Below are positions 1 to 15,300 of a DNA stretch of 64,000 nt, piece by piece. The notes below the pieces were generated by a model, which saw only the letters and a list, made by a program, of their open reading frames with translations, was not told the origin of the DNA and did not search any database. Origin of the DNA: Xiphias gladius (Eukaryota; Chordata; Actinopteri; Istiophoriformes; Xiphiidae). The stretch's first letter is position 1. Every line of letters starts with the position of its first letter. The position numbers and the translations under genes were made by a program. The stretch lies in contig NC_053400.1 of assembly GCF_016859285.1 (NCBI RefSeq), forward strand, positions 13,344,046-13,408,045, in the 5' to 3' direction.

Positions 1-325
1 CTGGAGAAAAAAAGGATAACCAATATCTGTAGGGCAAATGGTATTTATAAAGTAGGCTGTTCTGCACTGATATAAATATTTCCCTTTTTTTTTTTAGTTT
101 CTGCTGTACTTGCCCAACGATATAATGTAGATTTACTTTAAATACTTTCAGAATTTAAATTTGTTCAGACTTGTTCTGTCTTTCAACCTTTCCTTCTGCT
201 ATAGTGATTATTGATAAAGAGAGACTTGACCGAGGGTGAACAGGGATGACATTTAACATAGTTATAAGATGTGGGGCTTTAAAGTGACATATGTGCCTGA
301 GCCCATGAGTCCCCACCAGTCTAAC
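1..325 (-). other. ESRP2 intron downstream of the RRM3 5' exon
   Basis: Intronic sequence after the donor at 325-324. No coding exon continuing RRM3 (expected to begin GRPSGDAFI) is visible here, so that exon lies left of the window. Short T tract near 86-97. Confidence 0.8.
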
Positions 326-3300
326 CTGTTGGTTGAGGACCATGTGGACTCCATGGGGTTTGATGTCAATGGTGTGCTCTCCCATGAACTCCAGGATGTC
401 TTCAATGCCGGCAGTGTAGGGCAGACCGCGCAGGCGAACACAGTCGCGGGTGCTGCTGGCGGCTGGAAGGTAGGGAGGCGTTGCGAGGACCGGGACAGGC
501 ACGATGGGAGAAGGGGGCAATGTGGAGATTAGAGGCGTGGACATATAGCGGTTCAGGACCTAGCAAATACAAAGGAAGAAGGAAAGATGAATCAAAACAC
601 ATTACTGCTAATCTTCTGCAATTGCCTGTAATCTTCACCGATTAACACTCTTGTGAGACCATGACATCAAATTTAATTTCAAACCATGCTCTACGGAAGA
701 TCTCTGGCAGTGATAAAGGGCTTGACTGCAATTATTAAAATTATCTGCATGAGACAAGGACAAACAGTAAAAAATTTAATACAGAAAAATTTAAAAATGA
801 AAAAAAAGGTTGAGTTGAGAAGAGTCCACTTGTTATTAACATTTGTCAGTCAACAGAACGAGCTCAGGGGCAAAAAGTTCACGGCTGCTTCTCTGGGTGA
901 TGAAAAACAATTTACAGTAACTATACATTGTGCAATAATACAGATGATGTTTTCAGTTGTGCAGATTCCACAATCATCTGATTGAGTGATTGTCTGTTGA
1001 CTGTTGTATCACATTCTTTCAATCCCATATTTGCTCACTTCCCTAAGTTGTCATGACATAAGTTCTTTGGAAACTTTTCTGACAGGGAAGCACCGGTTGT
1101 GAGCCTCAGCCTATGTCGATTTGTATCACACAGAAAAGAATCTTTTTTGATTATTCACTTTTGACAAAACACATTTCTGAAGAGCCTTAACTGTAAGAAA
1201 TTAAATATACTGACAAATCCATGCATTTTATCATGATTAGTTTGTTATGTATCAAACAACAGACAACATTCCCATGTTTTATGTTTAAAATAGTAAACTA
1301 CAAGTTACCAGTCTTCATGTTGCCAGTCTTAATGTTATTTTGAAACAAATGCTTCTGGAATTACTCAACACAAAAAACAAACATATCTATTAAAAAAAAC
1401 TTGCACAGGGGATCTTAACCAATTCCTTCATTTGAAGGGCCACCTCCTGGTCCATACACAACACCAAAGGCCTCTTTTGTGTCTTATATTACATCTGTTT
1501 TGATGCAATGTATCAGTTCAGTTTCCCAGCGGTCATCTTAAAAATCTGACACGATGTGTTTTTTTCATGTAATGATTAAACTTTGAGCTCAAAGCTTTCT
1601 CCAGCCCATACAACTAAAAGAATTTACCTGTTGCACCTCCGCTGCAGTACTTCGAAACAGCTCAATATACCGCTTCCCTAGGATCTGCTTGTGCTTCTTC
1701 AGGGCATTCTGGGCGTACTCTTCACAGGAGAAGAGCACAAAGGCATCACCAGTGGGCCGTCCGTCAGGGTACTTGACAAAGAGTAGACCCTCGGCACCAT
1801 CTGTAACCGGGCTCTCGGGACCAAGAAAGGACACCACTTCCTGGGGTGTGGCAGTGAAAGGCAACCCCCGCATACGGATAATCACCTGGTTCTCTTTGGA
1901 CAGGAACTGGGCCACCTCATTAGACGTACCTAGAGTCAAAGGACAGCTATGATTAAACACCTGGCTTCAGCTAGTGGGAAAATAAGACCATCCCAGTGTC
2001 ACTCATTTAGTTAACAAGCAAGGTTTTTAGTTATTTCATGTTGTTGTTAAAGACTATCCTGCTTTTCTCAGCTCTGCTAAGAGATCACACCCCACCCCTG
2101 GTAGTGGCTGACATGGATAAAATCCTCCATCAAAATATATCAAATATTATATACAATTATATTGCAATACCGATATAGTAAACCATCTTTAAAAAAAACA
2201 AAAAAAAACAGATTCTACAGCTATGCAAGCTGCTCTGTGAGGCTGTACATAGGCACAAGGGTGATGTGAGCTAAATGTTAATCTCAGCATGCTGACATGC
2301 TAATGTTTGGCAGGTATAATAACGATGATCAAAATCTTAGCATGTTAGCATAACTGTTGCTAATTTGCAACAAACAAAAAAAGTACAGCGATCTGTATCA
2401 GACTTAATGACAATCCAAGAGTTGTTGAGATATTTCACTAAAAATCAAAAATTTCAATCTCATGGTGGCCCTGGACAAAAGTCAGAGGAATTTATCTTCA
2501 GGGGCCACAAATTCATGGCATACAACTCGGTAATTTTTTTTAGATATATCAGTCTGGACCAAAGTGTTGAATTGACCGACACTGACACCCTTGAGCCAAT
2601 AAATAACCAGACAGGAATGCATGTGTTTGGCTCATCCAGCAAATTAAATATCTGAGGGAAAAAAAAAAAAAAAAAAAAATCAGTATTTCATAACACTGGT
2701 ACAATGATCACAGAAATCAAATTTTGCCATAGAAGAGTTCCATAAATCTATTTGCATTATTGCCCAAAATGCCTTAATACACCCAGAATTATTCAAGGGA
2801 GAAATACCAGAGTATAAAAAAGTTTATGTTCATTCATTAATATTTTTTTTTTTAAATATTTTATTTAATATATATATATATATATAAGCAATGTCACTGC
2901 CTGACACAAAGTATTTAGTATTACACATCTATTTACATGTTTACTGTTTTCTTTTCAATTGATAAATGCAGCTGTGTCTTGTCTGCTTGAGCTATTTGCT
3001 TAAAGTCCAATGTGCTGTCAATCTGTATTGATCTTAACTCATCTGAGTAAAGTCCAGAGTTAGACTGGCAGCCGCTGCAAGCTATCTGCCTTGAGTGACT
3101 GCGTTTCTTTGTCAGCTATATCTCTGTTACTGCTGGCTGCTGCTCTGTGGTCCAGAGGCCCCGGGCTAGGCCTTTGTCTCTTCACACCATCTTTGTATCA
3201 GCACTGAGCCAGACCTTTTACCGGCCGTCAGCCCCCTCTCTCTCAGGGGAGTGGAGCTTGAGGCTGAATGAACAGGTGAGCTGCTGTTAGCCAAGAGTGA

Positions 3301-6300
3301 GACTTCTCTCCAACTGGCCTGTGAGGGGTTGGGCTGGGGGTGAGGTGGTGAGGAAGGAATGGGGGGAAGTGAAGGGAGCTCCTCTCAAAGCGTCTTTCAT
3401 TAGTCCAAGATAAGCTGCTGAAGAGTCACTGAGATGTGGCACAGACACAGGTAATAGGAGGGAGCGCTAGAGTGCAAATGAGATCCCCTCTTTTACAGAT
3501 GTTGAAGGGTCTTGTTTTTCCTCATAGATGCAGGGAAGCCATGAAACTGAAGGCTATCACACACTAACAGAAAGTCTTTCACCACGAGTCTTCATATACA
3601 CATGGTGAGGAGAGAGGAGAGGGAGAAAAAAAAAAAAAAAAAAAAATCTGAAATCTGACCTCCAGCAATCTTGAGAAATTCCTCCCCTGTGGCCTTGTAG
3701 ACCTGAGAGGATAAGAGGAAAACCATAAGAACCATTTAACTCCTACAGATGTAACATACAAACTGACTTCAAAATGAAAGTGACAAGTGATGGATCTCCA
3801 TTCCGATAAAAAAAACAGCAATGTGGTGTTCTGAGCCGCAGTTTGTAAGTGATACTGAGCCTGGGGGACTTTATTAAATGCCTAATCAGAAATGCTGCTA
3901 GTGTTCAGATACACAATTTTTAAAAACACACAAATTAAAACTGAGAGAACAAGAGATATACACTGAGCCTAACCTCAATATAGCGGCTTCCCATGTGGTG
4001 CTTGTGGCGCTCCAGAGCCAGATCCCTGTGTTCTGAGTTGATGAAACGAACTAAGGCCTCACCATTCCTCCTGCCCTGGGCGTTAAGACACAGGGCCACG
4101 CCACCCCTGAAACACAGGTTCACAGATTCATGCCTGAACACGAAAAGAGTTAAATAATTTTTGAGCAACGGTCAGGAATAAAATTCAGCAACAGGTTGTT
4201 GACAATATGGTTAACAGAACTGGCTTCAACAGCAATACCAAGGGTCTTGTCATGTCAGTTAAGGAATAGTTCGACATTTTGGGAAACACTATGTCTATTC
4301 CGTTCCAAAAAACTTAGACGAGAAGATTAATACCACTCTCATGGCTATATGGTAAATATGTAGCTGGAGCCAGCAGCCTGTTAGCCTAACTTAGTGTAAA
4401 GATGAGAAATGTGTAAGATGTAACATGTTAATTACTAGACAATGCTGGGAGGTGTATTTTGTTACCTTTGGACAGAGCCAGATTAGCTATTTCCCCGTTT
4501 CCATTTTTTATGCTAAACTGAAATAAGTTAAGCTAAAATAACCGGCTGCTAGTTCAAACTACATATCTAAACATACACGGATTAAGAGTGTTCTTATCTT
4601 CTTCTTATCTAACCCTCAGAAAAAAAAAGAGCAAATTTTGTGATTATCTGACATTTTAAGAAGAAGAAAAAAAAAAAAAAAGACTACAATAGGAAAGGAC
4701 ACACACTGACATCAGAGCTCCCTTATGCTTTTATTAGTGATGTTTCTATGTGACACAGGTCCTCTTGCAAATACCCACATGAAATAAAACAAGAGCTATA
4801 CATGTGGGTATTTGCGCACATGTATAGATGAGCATTGGGTCGAACCCTGGCTAATAAAAGTATAAGGCAGCTCTAATCCCGTTGTGTCAAATTCCTTTCT
4901 ACTGCATTAATGGTCATTTTTTTGGTATCCAGCAGCACCTATCCCACTGAGATTTTGTGGATGTTCAAATGACTAATCTAGCCAGCTTTACAAGAAATGA
5001 CTAGTGCCTATAAACCTGTGATATTAACTTTTAACACTGATCTTGGAAGGTTCCATTGGACATTTTAGAGTATTTTATATGACCTACAAACACTGAAAAT
5101 TTCAAAGCTGATTTTGTCATCACAATGGCAAAAGTGAGAGCACCATCTGTTTCAAAAAAAAAAAAAAAAAAGGAAGAAAATGACACAAATCGTGACTGAC
5201 ATGCTCAAAGTTCAAATAATCACTTGCTCTGCTGCAACCAAAGTTCATGTAAAGTTCATTGAAGTAATTGGCCCATCAAGTCCAACATACTTGGCAATAT
5301 TAAGGCCTTTAAAGAAGCGAGCAATGTCTTGGTCTGATGACTGCCATGGCAGCCCCCGTGCTCTGATCACTGTCTCACTGTCCACCGGCTCCGTCTTACT
5401 GCTGCACAACACACAATGTGGAGGGAGAAAAATAATTGAATGCAATTCTGACAGTAATGAGTAGAGGCACAATTATGAGGGTGATTATTAAAAGCTTTTC
5501 CACAGATGACTATAGCTTTTAGAATAAAACAAAAACAAAACAAAAAAAAACAACAACTCAATCGCTCTTTTTTAAACTTGAACAATTGTCAAAAGACTGT
5601 AGACACAGGACAGTCACAGTAAGTGCTCATCACAGTAACACACTCCCATGATTAAATGTCAGGATGTTGTCAGGGTGATAGGCTTTTGGCTGTCTGAGAA
5701 CAGGAGGATTTTGTGCTCTGCTACTAGATATCCAGGTAAGCACTTGATGGCAAAGCGGGACAGCTTTAATGACACACTTGTGGTTTCCTCGTTGCTGTAA
5801 TCAATGTTAAGGGGCCCCTTAGACGTATTCAGGTCTGAAGTCTGAATATGGCTGCAGGCGGGTTGTCAGTCTGTAAATAAACACTGCCGGCAAACAGGTG
5901 TGGCAGAAACTCACAAATGCATAGAGTGACATAAAATGGAAAGTTCATACATACCATGTGCCGGAATCAAACTTGTACTTCACTGTTTCAACACAGGAGA
6001 ATTTGTGATCTAAAAAGAATAAAAGAAAGCGAAATTGTATTATTTAATGTGCTGTTGGAATCTGAAGGTCCAAAACAATCTTCGTTCTCTTATGTAGTGA
6101 ACAGGTTCACTCACATACACTTGGCAGTGTGAGTTTTGAGCACTCTGCATTCCTATTACTTATCACACCCAAAGCGATACATGGCTGTTATTAAGGGAGC
6201 AAAGCTAGAGGGGACTGACTAATTAAAGATTGATTTATTTGCACTGTAAAATATCTGGAGTCATCTTACATCAATCCATACGGCAAATAAGTGGGGTTTC

Positions 6301-9300
6301 CTACTTTTAACACGTTTTAAGATCTGGTAACAAAAAAGGAAGTATAGGCATGTCTGGTTTGTTAATCACAAATAATATAATCAAGACATCGTTCAATGAT
6401 CAACAAACTACCACACCTTCTAGATAGAAGTGGCCTTTCTGGAAACATTTTGGCTTTGTTCCAGTTTCCCTGAAACTAAAAACGTGCAAGATGGGTTGTG
6501 GTACAATGCAAAAACTTCAGTTTTGCAGTCAGTGTTGATTGTATAAAACCAAACCACCAGGTAGGTCAGCTTGCTTGATAAGTGTGCATATCATTTAATT
6601 GATTTTCTATCGGCCAGGTATTACTGTTTTCTCTGCACAGGCAGTTCAGAGTTTAGGGTCAGCTAATAACCGTGCCATGGGAGATGGTAGGCAATCAGCC
6701 TCTGGGTCAGTGTCAGATCATTTTAGGTACAAACTCTGGCGGTTACTTACTGTAGGGCTCAGCCAGGATGCAGAGAGTCAGCTGCACCATGCTCCTCACC
6801 TCCCTCACACCGATCAACTGCTCTGATACAGCAGGAAGACCAACATCTACATGCACAGTTAAGGACGTTTTCCAATTTTAGCTGCCATTTTGACTTTGTG
6901 CTACATGTTGACATTATTTCCTCTTTAATTTCTTGCTTATGTCTTTTACATCAACAAACTTGATCTGAAGTGGCAAAGTAAAGTCTATACACTCTATAAA
7001 TACAGTTCTACTTATCAAAAGGGTGTACATTTTTCCTTGTGTCTACCCAAAAATATATAGTTAAAAGGAGTATCTATAACAAAGAATATTAATAAGATGT
7101 GACTACAATTACAGTTTTAATGCACAGGCTAGCAAATGATACATTCCAACATGGAGGTGAGGGTGAGCTTCTGCATAGGGCCAGCACCTGGGCAGCATTT
7201 GTGAAACTCTTTTCTCACGTCCACAAATGAAAAGAAACATTCAGGAAGGACTAGATTCTGAAAAGAAAGAAAGAAAAAGCAAATGTTTCAGTGTGGCGGT
7301 GTGACAGTATGGCAATCTGATATGGATACTGGATATACCGGGAAGCTAACGGCCAAAGAAATGAAAACGACGAAATTCAGTAGAAAAAAAAGTATGTATG
7401 CTCTGACATCATCTTGTGTCAGAGTTATAAGCAGGGACACAAAAAAAGAGAAAAACCTAATAAAAAAGGTATTCATTACTTCTTAATATGGGTCAGTCCC
7501 CACATACGTAAGCGCAAGAAACCATACGCTTGAAGCTTATAGCATTTAACTCCAGCACATTTATAGAAATGAACCAATTACATATGTTTAAAGTTTCCAT
7601 ATGAGTTATCACACACCATCATATAAGTGGAGCCATAAACAGAGAACGCCATAACTGGTTTGTTAAATGGGATTACTGGTATTCTGAGGCAGAGCCTGAC
7701 ACACTAGTGCTCAGCCATTAACCCCCCTCATAAAGTCTAGTTGAAAAATTTTCATCCAAACAAAGCAACTAACATTTTCAAACATCAAAAAAAGACTATT
7801 CAACAACCCAAATAAAGTGTTTTGCAAAAGAAAAGAAAATGCTACCAGAAACATATTGTCATTTTGGATTTAACATCCCAAAATCTTACGTTATGGGTAT
7901 AGACAAACGTGTCTGCAGTGTGGAGAAACAACAGTTGGAACTATTACCTTTTTGGAAGCTTCGGGGTGGAGGGCCTGTCGGACGACAAGGGGACAGTTGA
8001 CACAAAGTGTGTAAGAGCTCCTGCCCAGGCATTTCACTTCTGATGACACTGACTGCTGGAACTGCACAATGAAACAGAGGGGAGTAAGAGAAAAGAAAGT
8101 TTTAAATGTGGATTTTATTACGAAAATATTTCACAATGAAAGCAGGACTGTCAAGGTCAAACCTGAACATACCTCAACTATCTAAAAGTATTTTTAGAGA
8201 GGAAAAAACAAGAGGTAATTTATTTAGGATTATTTCACTCCCATTACTTTGCAAACATTTTGTGGCTTAATAAAATACTGGCCAAATATAGTTCAATTAT
8301 CTGATGTGTAAAAATACTCTCCACTATGTGAGAGTGAAAATCATAGATAAGACCAGACTAAAGGCAGACAAGTGACGGTGTTGTTTTTGACATTTGACTG
8401 TGTGTTTGTGTCTCATAAGGAACGAGGCTTGTCCAACAGGTTTTAGTGTTTGGCTAGTGAGAAAAGGGGCAGACAAAGGACAGGAATGATCACACCACTA
8501 ATCACCAGGATCAACAGTCACAGGCAGGCAAGAGGAAAAACAACTCACACAAGTCTAACTTGCCTGTCTCCACTTTACGTAAACTGATTGCTACAGCACG
8601 CAATACCAAATCCTAAATACCAGCACCTCCCACATATGCACGTTTATTTATAACTACAACATTCAATAAGCCCCGTTCCTTGTGTTGTGTCAACCTGTTG
8701 TTGGCAGCCTTTAACCGTCAACAGAGGCCATCGCTTCGATATCAATATGCAGTGAGGCTAGAGACATCTGAGGTCAACACACTGCATTTCCGAGATTTTT
8801 TTTTTTTTTTTTTTTTAATCATTTTCTTATAATTTTTGGTCATTCATCTTCAAGGGCAGCCAAGTTTAAATTAATTTCTCATAGGATGAAAGCTGTGTTG
8901 AGCAATTTTTGACCAGTAGGGTTACACATGCTCCATAACAAACTAACACCAACAAACTGTAAAATCTGATTATCTGAGGTTGTGTGCCAGGGGTGGTTGC
9001 TTACACATTAACACTGGGGTTTAGGAGTGCTCAGGTTCGATTGAGAGCCACTGGGAGTAAACCGTGCAGACGGACAACACAAAGCTGTTGATTCTTAGCG
9101 AGATCTGTAATGCTAGTAACACCTTCACATACAAATACGAGTTAACAGTTTCTTTGTTTGATTTTAAAGAACCGGGTCTGATTTAGACCACCATACATTT
9201 GGGCTTATTAAACTTAATGTACTTTGACTAATCATTTGTAAATCAGACTTCTTATGCTAAATTATTCTCTCTTTTACTTACATTTTCACCCTGACCGAGA

Positions 9301-12300
9301 TCTAACAACCACAACCACAACCACCAATCTTTTTGTCATCTCGATCCAGATGGCTGACACAACAGTTATTCTCGTAAGGTATTTGAAGAGGATATGGGGA
9401 CCATAAAGGGGGTATGTGGTATCTCTGCATCTCTTACTTACTGTATAATATTGACATCTTGAAACCTTTCTGAAGTCATACTGACTTGAGTTCTGGATGT
9501 AGTCACTAGCTGCTTAGTGTTACAATGTAAGCTTGAGACTACCTTTTGCTCGTGTCATTGGCCACTTCAGAAATTTGTTATGTTAGCTTCCCCTTAACCC
9601 TCAAATTCACCTCTGTAACAGCAAAATCAATCCGTCTGAATACAAGAACACCTTAAACTCAGTGACTAACTAGTTTCACATGGCCACTGGCTATATATGA
9701 CAGCTCTTCAGACAGTGAGAGAGTATTAGAGGTGCGTGTTGGGGCATGCTCCTTAACAGTCAGTGAGTAATACAGGGCTATTTGGCTGCGCCAGCCAGCT
9801 GCTGACAAGCGAACCAATGCTTCAGGCTTAGATTAAGGGAGTTTTGGGGTGGCTGGACAAATACATGAAAGAGTCACTGATCTGAGAAAAAACAGCTTGG
9901 GTGTTTATGGGCCCATGAACACCATCAGACCTACAAAAGAACATTTGACACTTAAGTCTGTGTTTTAAAAAAAAAAAAAAAAAAAAAATTCTCAAAACTG
10001 TGAATGTGAAAACTAACATCTTGAGTCAGTGTAACTTCTCTTTGCTATTGTGTAAAAAGAGAGAAAGAAAAACAGATGTCAACTACCATTCTTCAAATTG
10101 AGCCCTTTGGCCACTTTCACCTTACCCTGTAAATGTTGCTGTGATTTTCTGGGTCAAGGTTATGTAAAAAACAGGAGCCACACTTCAATATTCAAAAATA
10201 TGTAAGCAATTTGCATGCTCAAGAGCCTCTACGATTTCCAAAAATGTTGCCATGGTTCTGGTGTGAAGGAAAACAGTAACTTATCAGGATATAGACCCAC
10301 AAAGTTCTTATGTAAGATGGTTTTACATTGAGCAAGTCAGTTTATCACGAGAGGCAGAAGGTTCTTGGCTAATGTTGGGAAGCACATCCTGATCATATGG
10401 GGCTCCAACTTCAAAGAGGTACAAACTTGGACTGAACTGGTGCAACTTTGTTCTGCACACTAACCTTGTTTGTCAAATTCTATTTGATTTTTCAGATTAG
10501 TCTGAAAGACTGGCTGATTAAATATATATTTTCTATTTCTATTTATGTTCGATAAAAATAGTGTAAGTAATTTTATGTGTTGAGACATTTCATTCTTCAA
10601 ATAGCTATCTGGGCCTCAAGAGCCCTTCAAGTGTCAGAAGCACCCAGTAAATTAACATACACATATAACAAGGCAAACTTGAATAACCCCATCTATAACG
10701 ATTCTTAGGTCATTCTAAGCTATTCTTCCTCTGATGCGTATAAATACAGGTCTGGCGTTGCACGCTCATGGACAAGTGCACAACAGCACCACTCCTGAAA
10801 ACCTAAATCACTTTTAGATTACAGGCTGGTACGATAAACTTTCATTTCATGACATTTTGGTAAAAGGTCAACTGGGTATCTAACCATGATACTATTCTTA
10901 ACTAAAAAGGTGGAGCCCAGGACCAATTTGTAAAACAAAGTACACGTATCACAGATCTATTTTAGGTGGTTTGCAGTTGTTGAAAAACGAATAAGAAAAA
11001 CTATCTTTGATCAAAATGTTAATTATAACAGATTATAAAATAATAACAGTATAATAATAAGTTTGGTTCAATTAGTCTATTACACTGCTTAAGTCAACAA
11101 AGTGTCCTGACCACAGTATCAACACGCCACCTGAACAGCACACATTGTATGAAAGCATATAAAGTGATACCCACTGCTGGGGTTGTAATTGCCAGAGTAA
11201 ACTGCAAACATGAAGCAAAACAGACAGTTCTCCAACTCAAAGTCCCTGAATTTGAATTCTCTCATTCAACCTAATTGTGATGACATGAAGTAGTTCAGAC
11301 CAAATTCCTTGACTGTTCATATTTTGTACAGGACATCATTTTTACAGCCTCTGCTTTGTTTTGTTTTCTTCTCAGTCAGGATGTACGTATCTAAAAGCTC
11401 AAAAAACTAATTAAAAAATTGTGTATCTTATTATCCCACATTAATACTTGAAGCTTTCACTTTTCTAATGGTAAACACAGAAATCCAAAAATACGATACT
11501 CCAAAGTTCTGTAGATCAGTTTTGCAGCACATTTTAAGCACAACCATACTGCACAATTTACAGTGATAACAGGACTAATGTTTGCTCATAGCTGGGCCTG
11601 AAGCTCCACCTTGGCCAATTACTGAAGCCGGATTACTGATAGAAAAGCAAATGTTATGGAAATGTTATAGAAAAGGTGGCAACACACCCTCTCCCTTTAT
11701 TCTGTGTCAGAAACCACATCTGAAATTGAGCTAACAAGCTGGACAGAAGATAAATCTCACACTGACAACAGATAGGTAGGGACAACATGTCACTGGGCCA
11801 AACTCATGAACAGACTACAGAAAAAGGTCCTAGTGCCTCCACCTTCAATTAGCTACATTTAATTTTCAATTATTAGGATTTATATAGTAGTAAACATGTC
11901 CCTTTACATGAAAGGACTGTTAATGTGCATTGTGTGAAATACAACACAAACATTCACGTTCCACTTTTTTCACGTTCCACTTTTTTTTTTTATTTACACA
12001 ACTTGTTGCCAAAAAACATGCAGATAACATCCAGCTGTTCTGCTTAAAACAAATAATAACTATAATAATAAGAAAATCGGCTGCTCATTACCAGTTATGA
12101 TGTGATAATCCATGTCAAACTTCCTGTATGATAATGCCACCTCACTATCTGAGGGGTAAAGTTATTTATTTCAGTTCAATTCAAAAATCAACTGTTATTT
12201 TCTCCAGAATTATTTCAGGATTCACAAGTATTACTGACAAAACTTTCTCTACCCTCTGAAAGGCCTTTCCACAGATGAGGGGGAGGAAATGGCCTTTGAA

Positions 12301-15300
12301 CATGGTCCTATCAAGGTTTGCTCTCCAGTGTAGCTGGACTGTTTGTATGCAGAGGTGAGGTAGGGTGGTGGTGGCAGAAACAAACTCCGATAAGAGCAGC
12401 AGGGAGTGTCAGGGCAGTCCCTGTGGTAACTGTTTAAAGCACCTGAAGCTAAACCCACACCACCACCACCACCACCACCACCACAGTGCATTCTGTGACA
12501 CATTAAGTGTTTTACCATTGCTTGCATTGGCGATGAGAATTTGTGACTGGGCCAAAAACAAGGGGGGAAAACTTTTGCAAAGTTTTCTTATTATACCTAA
12601 CAATCCTTAACTTAAATCCTTATTAAAGTTAAGGATGAAATGCATTCCAAGATGATTTGAAAATGATCCGGTTATTGCAGTGGATGCAAATACATTCTCC
12701 AATTTCCTGTTGTAACCTGATTTCTCCCAGTAGCTTGGTTCCTTTTGTGCATGCAGACACAGTCATTGTAGCAACAGGCACAAAAGTCAACATCAAAATT
12801 CTTCTAAGAGCTTCCTTTTATTGTGGCATTAATTACATTTTGTTTATATGAATCTTTAGACACAACCAGTAGAGGTGACAGAATTGATGTTGAGCTCCAA
12901 TAACTTTGTTTGTGTTCATCGTTCATCAATCGTAGCGATTTGTGTGTGTCATCTTGCAGCAGCCTTTTGGCAGTGTTAGAATGCAGGTTGTGTGATTCAT
13001 GTTTGGATGTGATTCATCATATTAACCATCTCACAATATGGCTGCCTTTGTAAGCAAACACCCAATATCAGTAACTTAACTCAAAGTCGAAGACAGTGGT
13101 CAGGTTGTTCTTCCTGTGGTCTAAAACAGTTGAAAAATTATCACACAGTGGTTAAGAAAATGCAATGTTTCAGTTTCACAACAACAACAACAACAACAAC
13201 AACAAGGCGTGAGACGTCTCACATCACACGCAACTCCCTACAGGCTGAGACATGCTGTCAGTGTCCCAGACGAAAGCCAAGCCTGTACAGTCACCAACTG
13301 CCTGACTACAGGTAAACCAACCATCAATTCCTGGGAGCCACACTGAACTGCAGGTGTGTCGTGCACACACCGTAATGTGGTAAAAGTGTCACAGCTACAG
13401 TCATAAAACATACATGCCTGAATACTAGCATGTCATCTAAAGCCATCCTCTTACACATCAATGTCCTCTGACAAAGCCCTCATACATGTTATTTGGCATG
13501 CACTGGAACTAAGGGACTAGCATTGAAAATTAAGTGATTAATTGTTGGCAGCTACAGTCGTTGAATCCACTGCATTGAAGTTGAGCTGATATCTACCACA
13601 GCTCACTATATAATGTATGATCTTTAGGGCACAACCTGAGCTGCTGGACATGGCTGGGAAAAACAAGCTGGATGGGACTGATCAAATGCTCATGTCTAAT
13701 TCTGCAACTCGAAATTGGCTCATTTACAGCAGTTCATAAATATTCAGTGTGATCAGTTTGTGCCAAACGGAAAACCAGTACACAAAACATGTCTGAACAT
13801 GGACAGAGGTTCCTTTTAACAGATGGTGCCAACATTTAAAATTAAAAAAAAGCACGTACATATCCAAGTACATGTGTAGCAGAAGCTCATGATATTAAAT
13901 ATTATGTATTCAAAGTCGCAATGATATGGAGGATAGCTTAGAAATTGTATGAAAGCCGAGCGTTAAACAGCCCTGCTAATCTCTCAAACCTTTTCTACTT
14001 TTAATAAATCTTTCACCAAAGCGACAGGTGTCCTTTGGGGCTCTGATCACACAGGTCAATAATACATGCCCACCAACAAGAGGCAGCTGCTTGTTTCCCT
14101 CTATAACTGAATAAGCTGCAATGGGTCAAACCACCACAAAAAAAGAAGAAAAAGAAAAAAACAAAAGAAAAAAAAACAAAACTGCAGGTCTATACAGCTT
14201 CAAACTGTCTGGAAAAATTCCAATTTTCTTTTCTGTCCTGTATCAACAAGGTTAGAACTAATCTTAAGGTGACCAATAGCGAGAGAAAGTAACCAGTGAG
14301 ACAAAGGTATGAAAAGAACGAACTGATTGCTTGGGTTAATATTTGAAGGTTCAGCACACAAACTAACCTACAGTGGAGCTGAAGTCTTACCAGGCCTGTG
14401 TGAGGCACAAATGACATCAGCATTTAGACCAAAGTCCCATGAAACTGTAACTGTCTTGGGCTATGCTTTGAGTGTCATAGCCCCAACAGCATCATTGCTG
14501 TACAGCAAGGGAATTTCAAGGGGAAAATAAATAAATAGATAAAAAAAAATTTAAAAATGGTTACCCAAAGTAAGTGCTTGTGTAGGCACAGCATTCAGAC
14601 CACAGCAGCACTAACATTAACACTCCAGCATGATAATGAGAGGTTTTTACACTATGAAATACTGGAGGGGGCGGGATAGGCCCACCCAGTGCAAAACAAA
14701 CTCTTGTGAGGGTGGCTAAAAAAAAAAAGTTTGTCAACATAAGCACTTTGGTCAAAACATCTCCTGACAGGGAGGAACCGGAAAACAAATTCACTTCTTG
14801 GTCACAAAGAAGTGCCGTAAGCAGCTGCTGAGAATGAAGCCCAGGATCTGAAAAACCTCCCCTCCTGCCTGTCCTGCAGCCTAAAAGCGAGGTGCAGTCC
14901 CAGGTAAACATTCCGCCCTCCCAGATGTCTGCAGCACTCATCAGGCCGAGACAAGACTAGGCCTGCGACTCCTCCTTATCTCCACATGCCCCGGGCCCTG
15001 CCCATCCTAGATCCTATAAGCTTCTACAAACTGTCAGTAGAGTTTAACTGTCAGGGCCAAACGAATGACATATATCCACCAGGTGGAAGACCATTTTTTA
15101 TAAAAAAAAAAAAAAAAAAAAAAGGTCATCAGTGAAACCTGACACCCCTCACATGAAATTACAGCTCAATACCAAATCAGGCCTGTCCCGGCAGATCTGA
15201 CTCCGGGCAAAAACAAGGAGGAAAGTTGTCTCGGTTTAATTAGCCTCTGAATTTCTCATGATGATACCGATGGCAAAGAGATTCTGTGAGCTACTGATGT

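Noticed and set aside
12249-12603. ORFs with poly-Gly, poly-His and poly-Trp runs
   Set aside because: Translations of the (CCA)n microsatellite in three frames.
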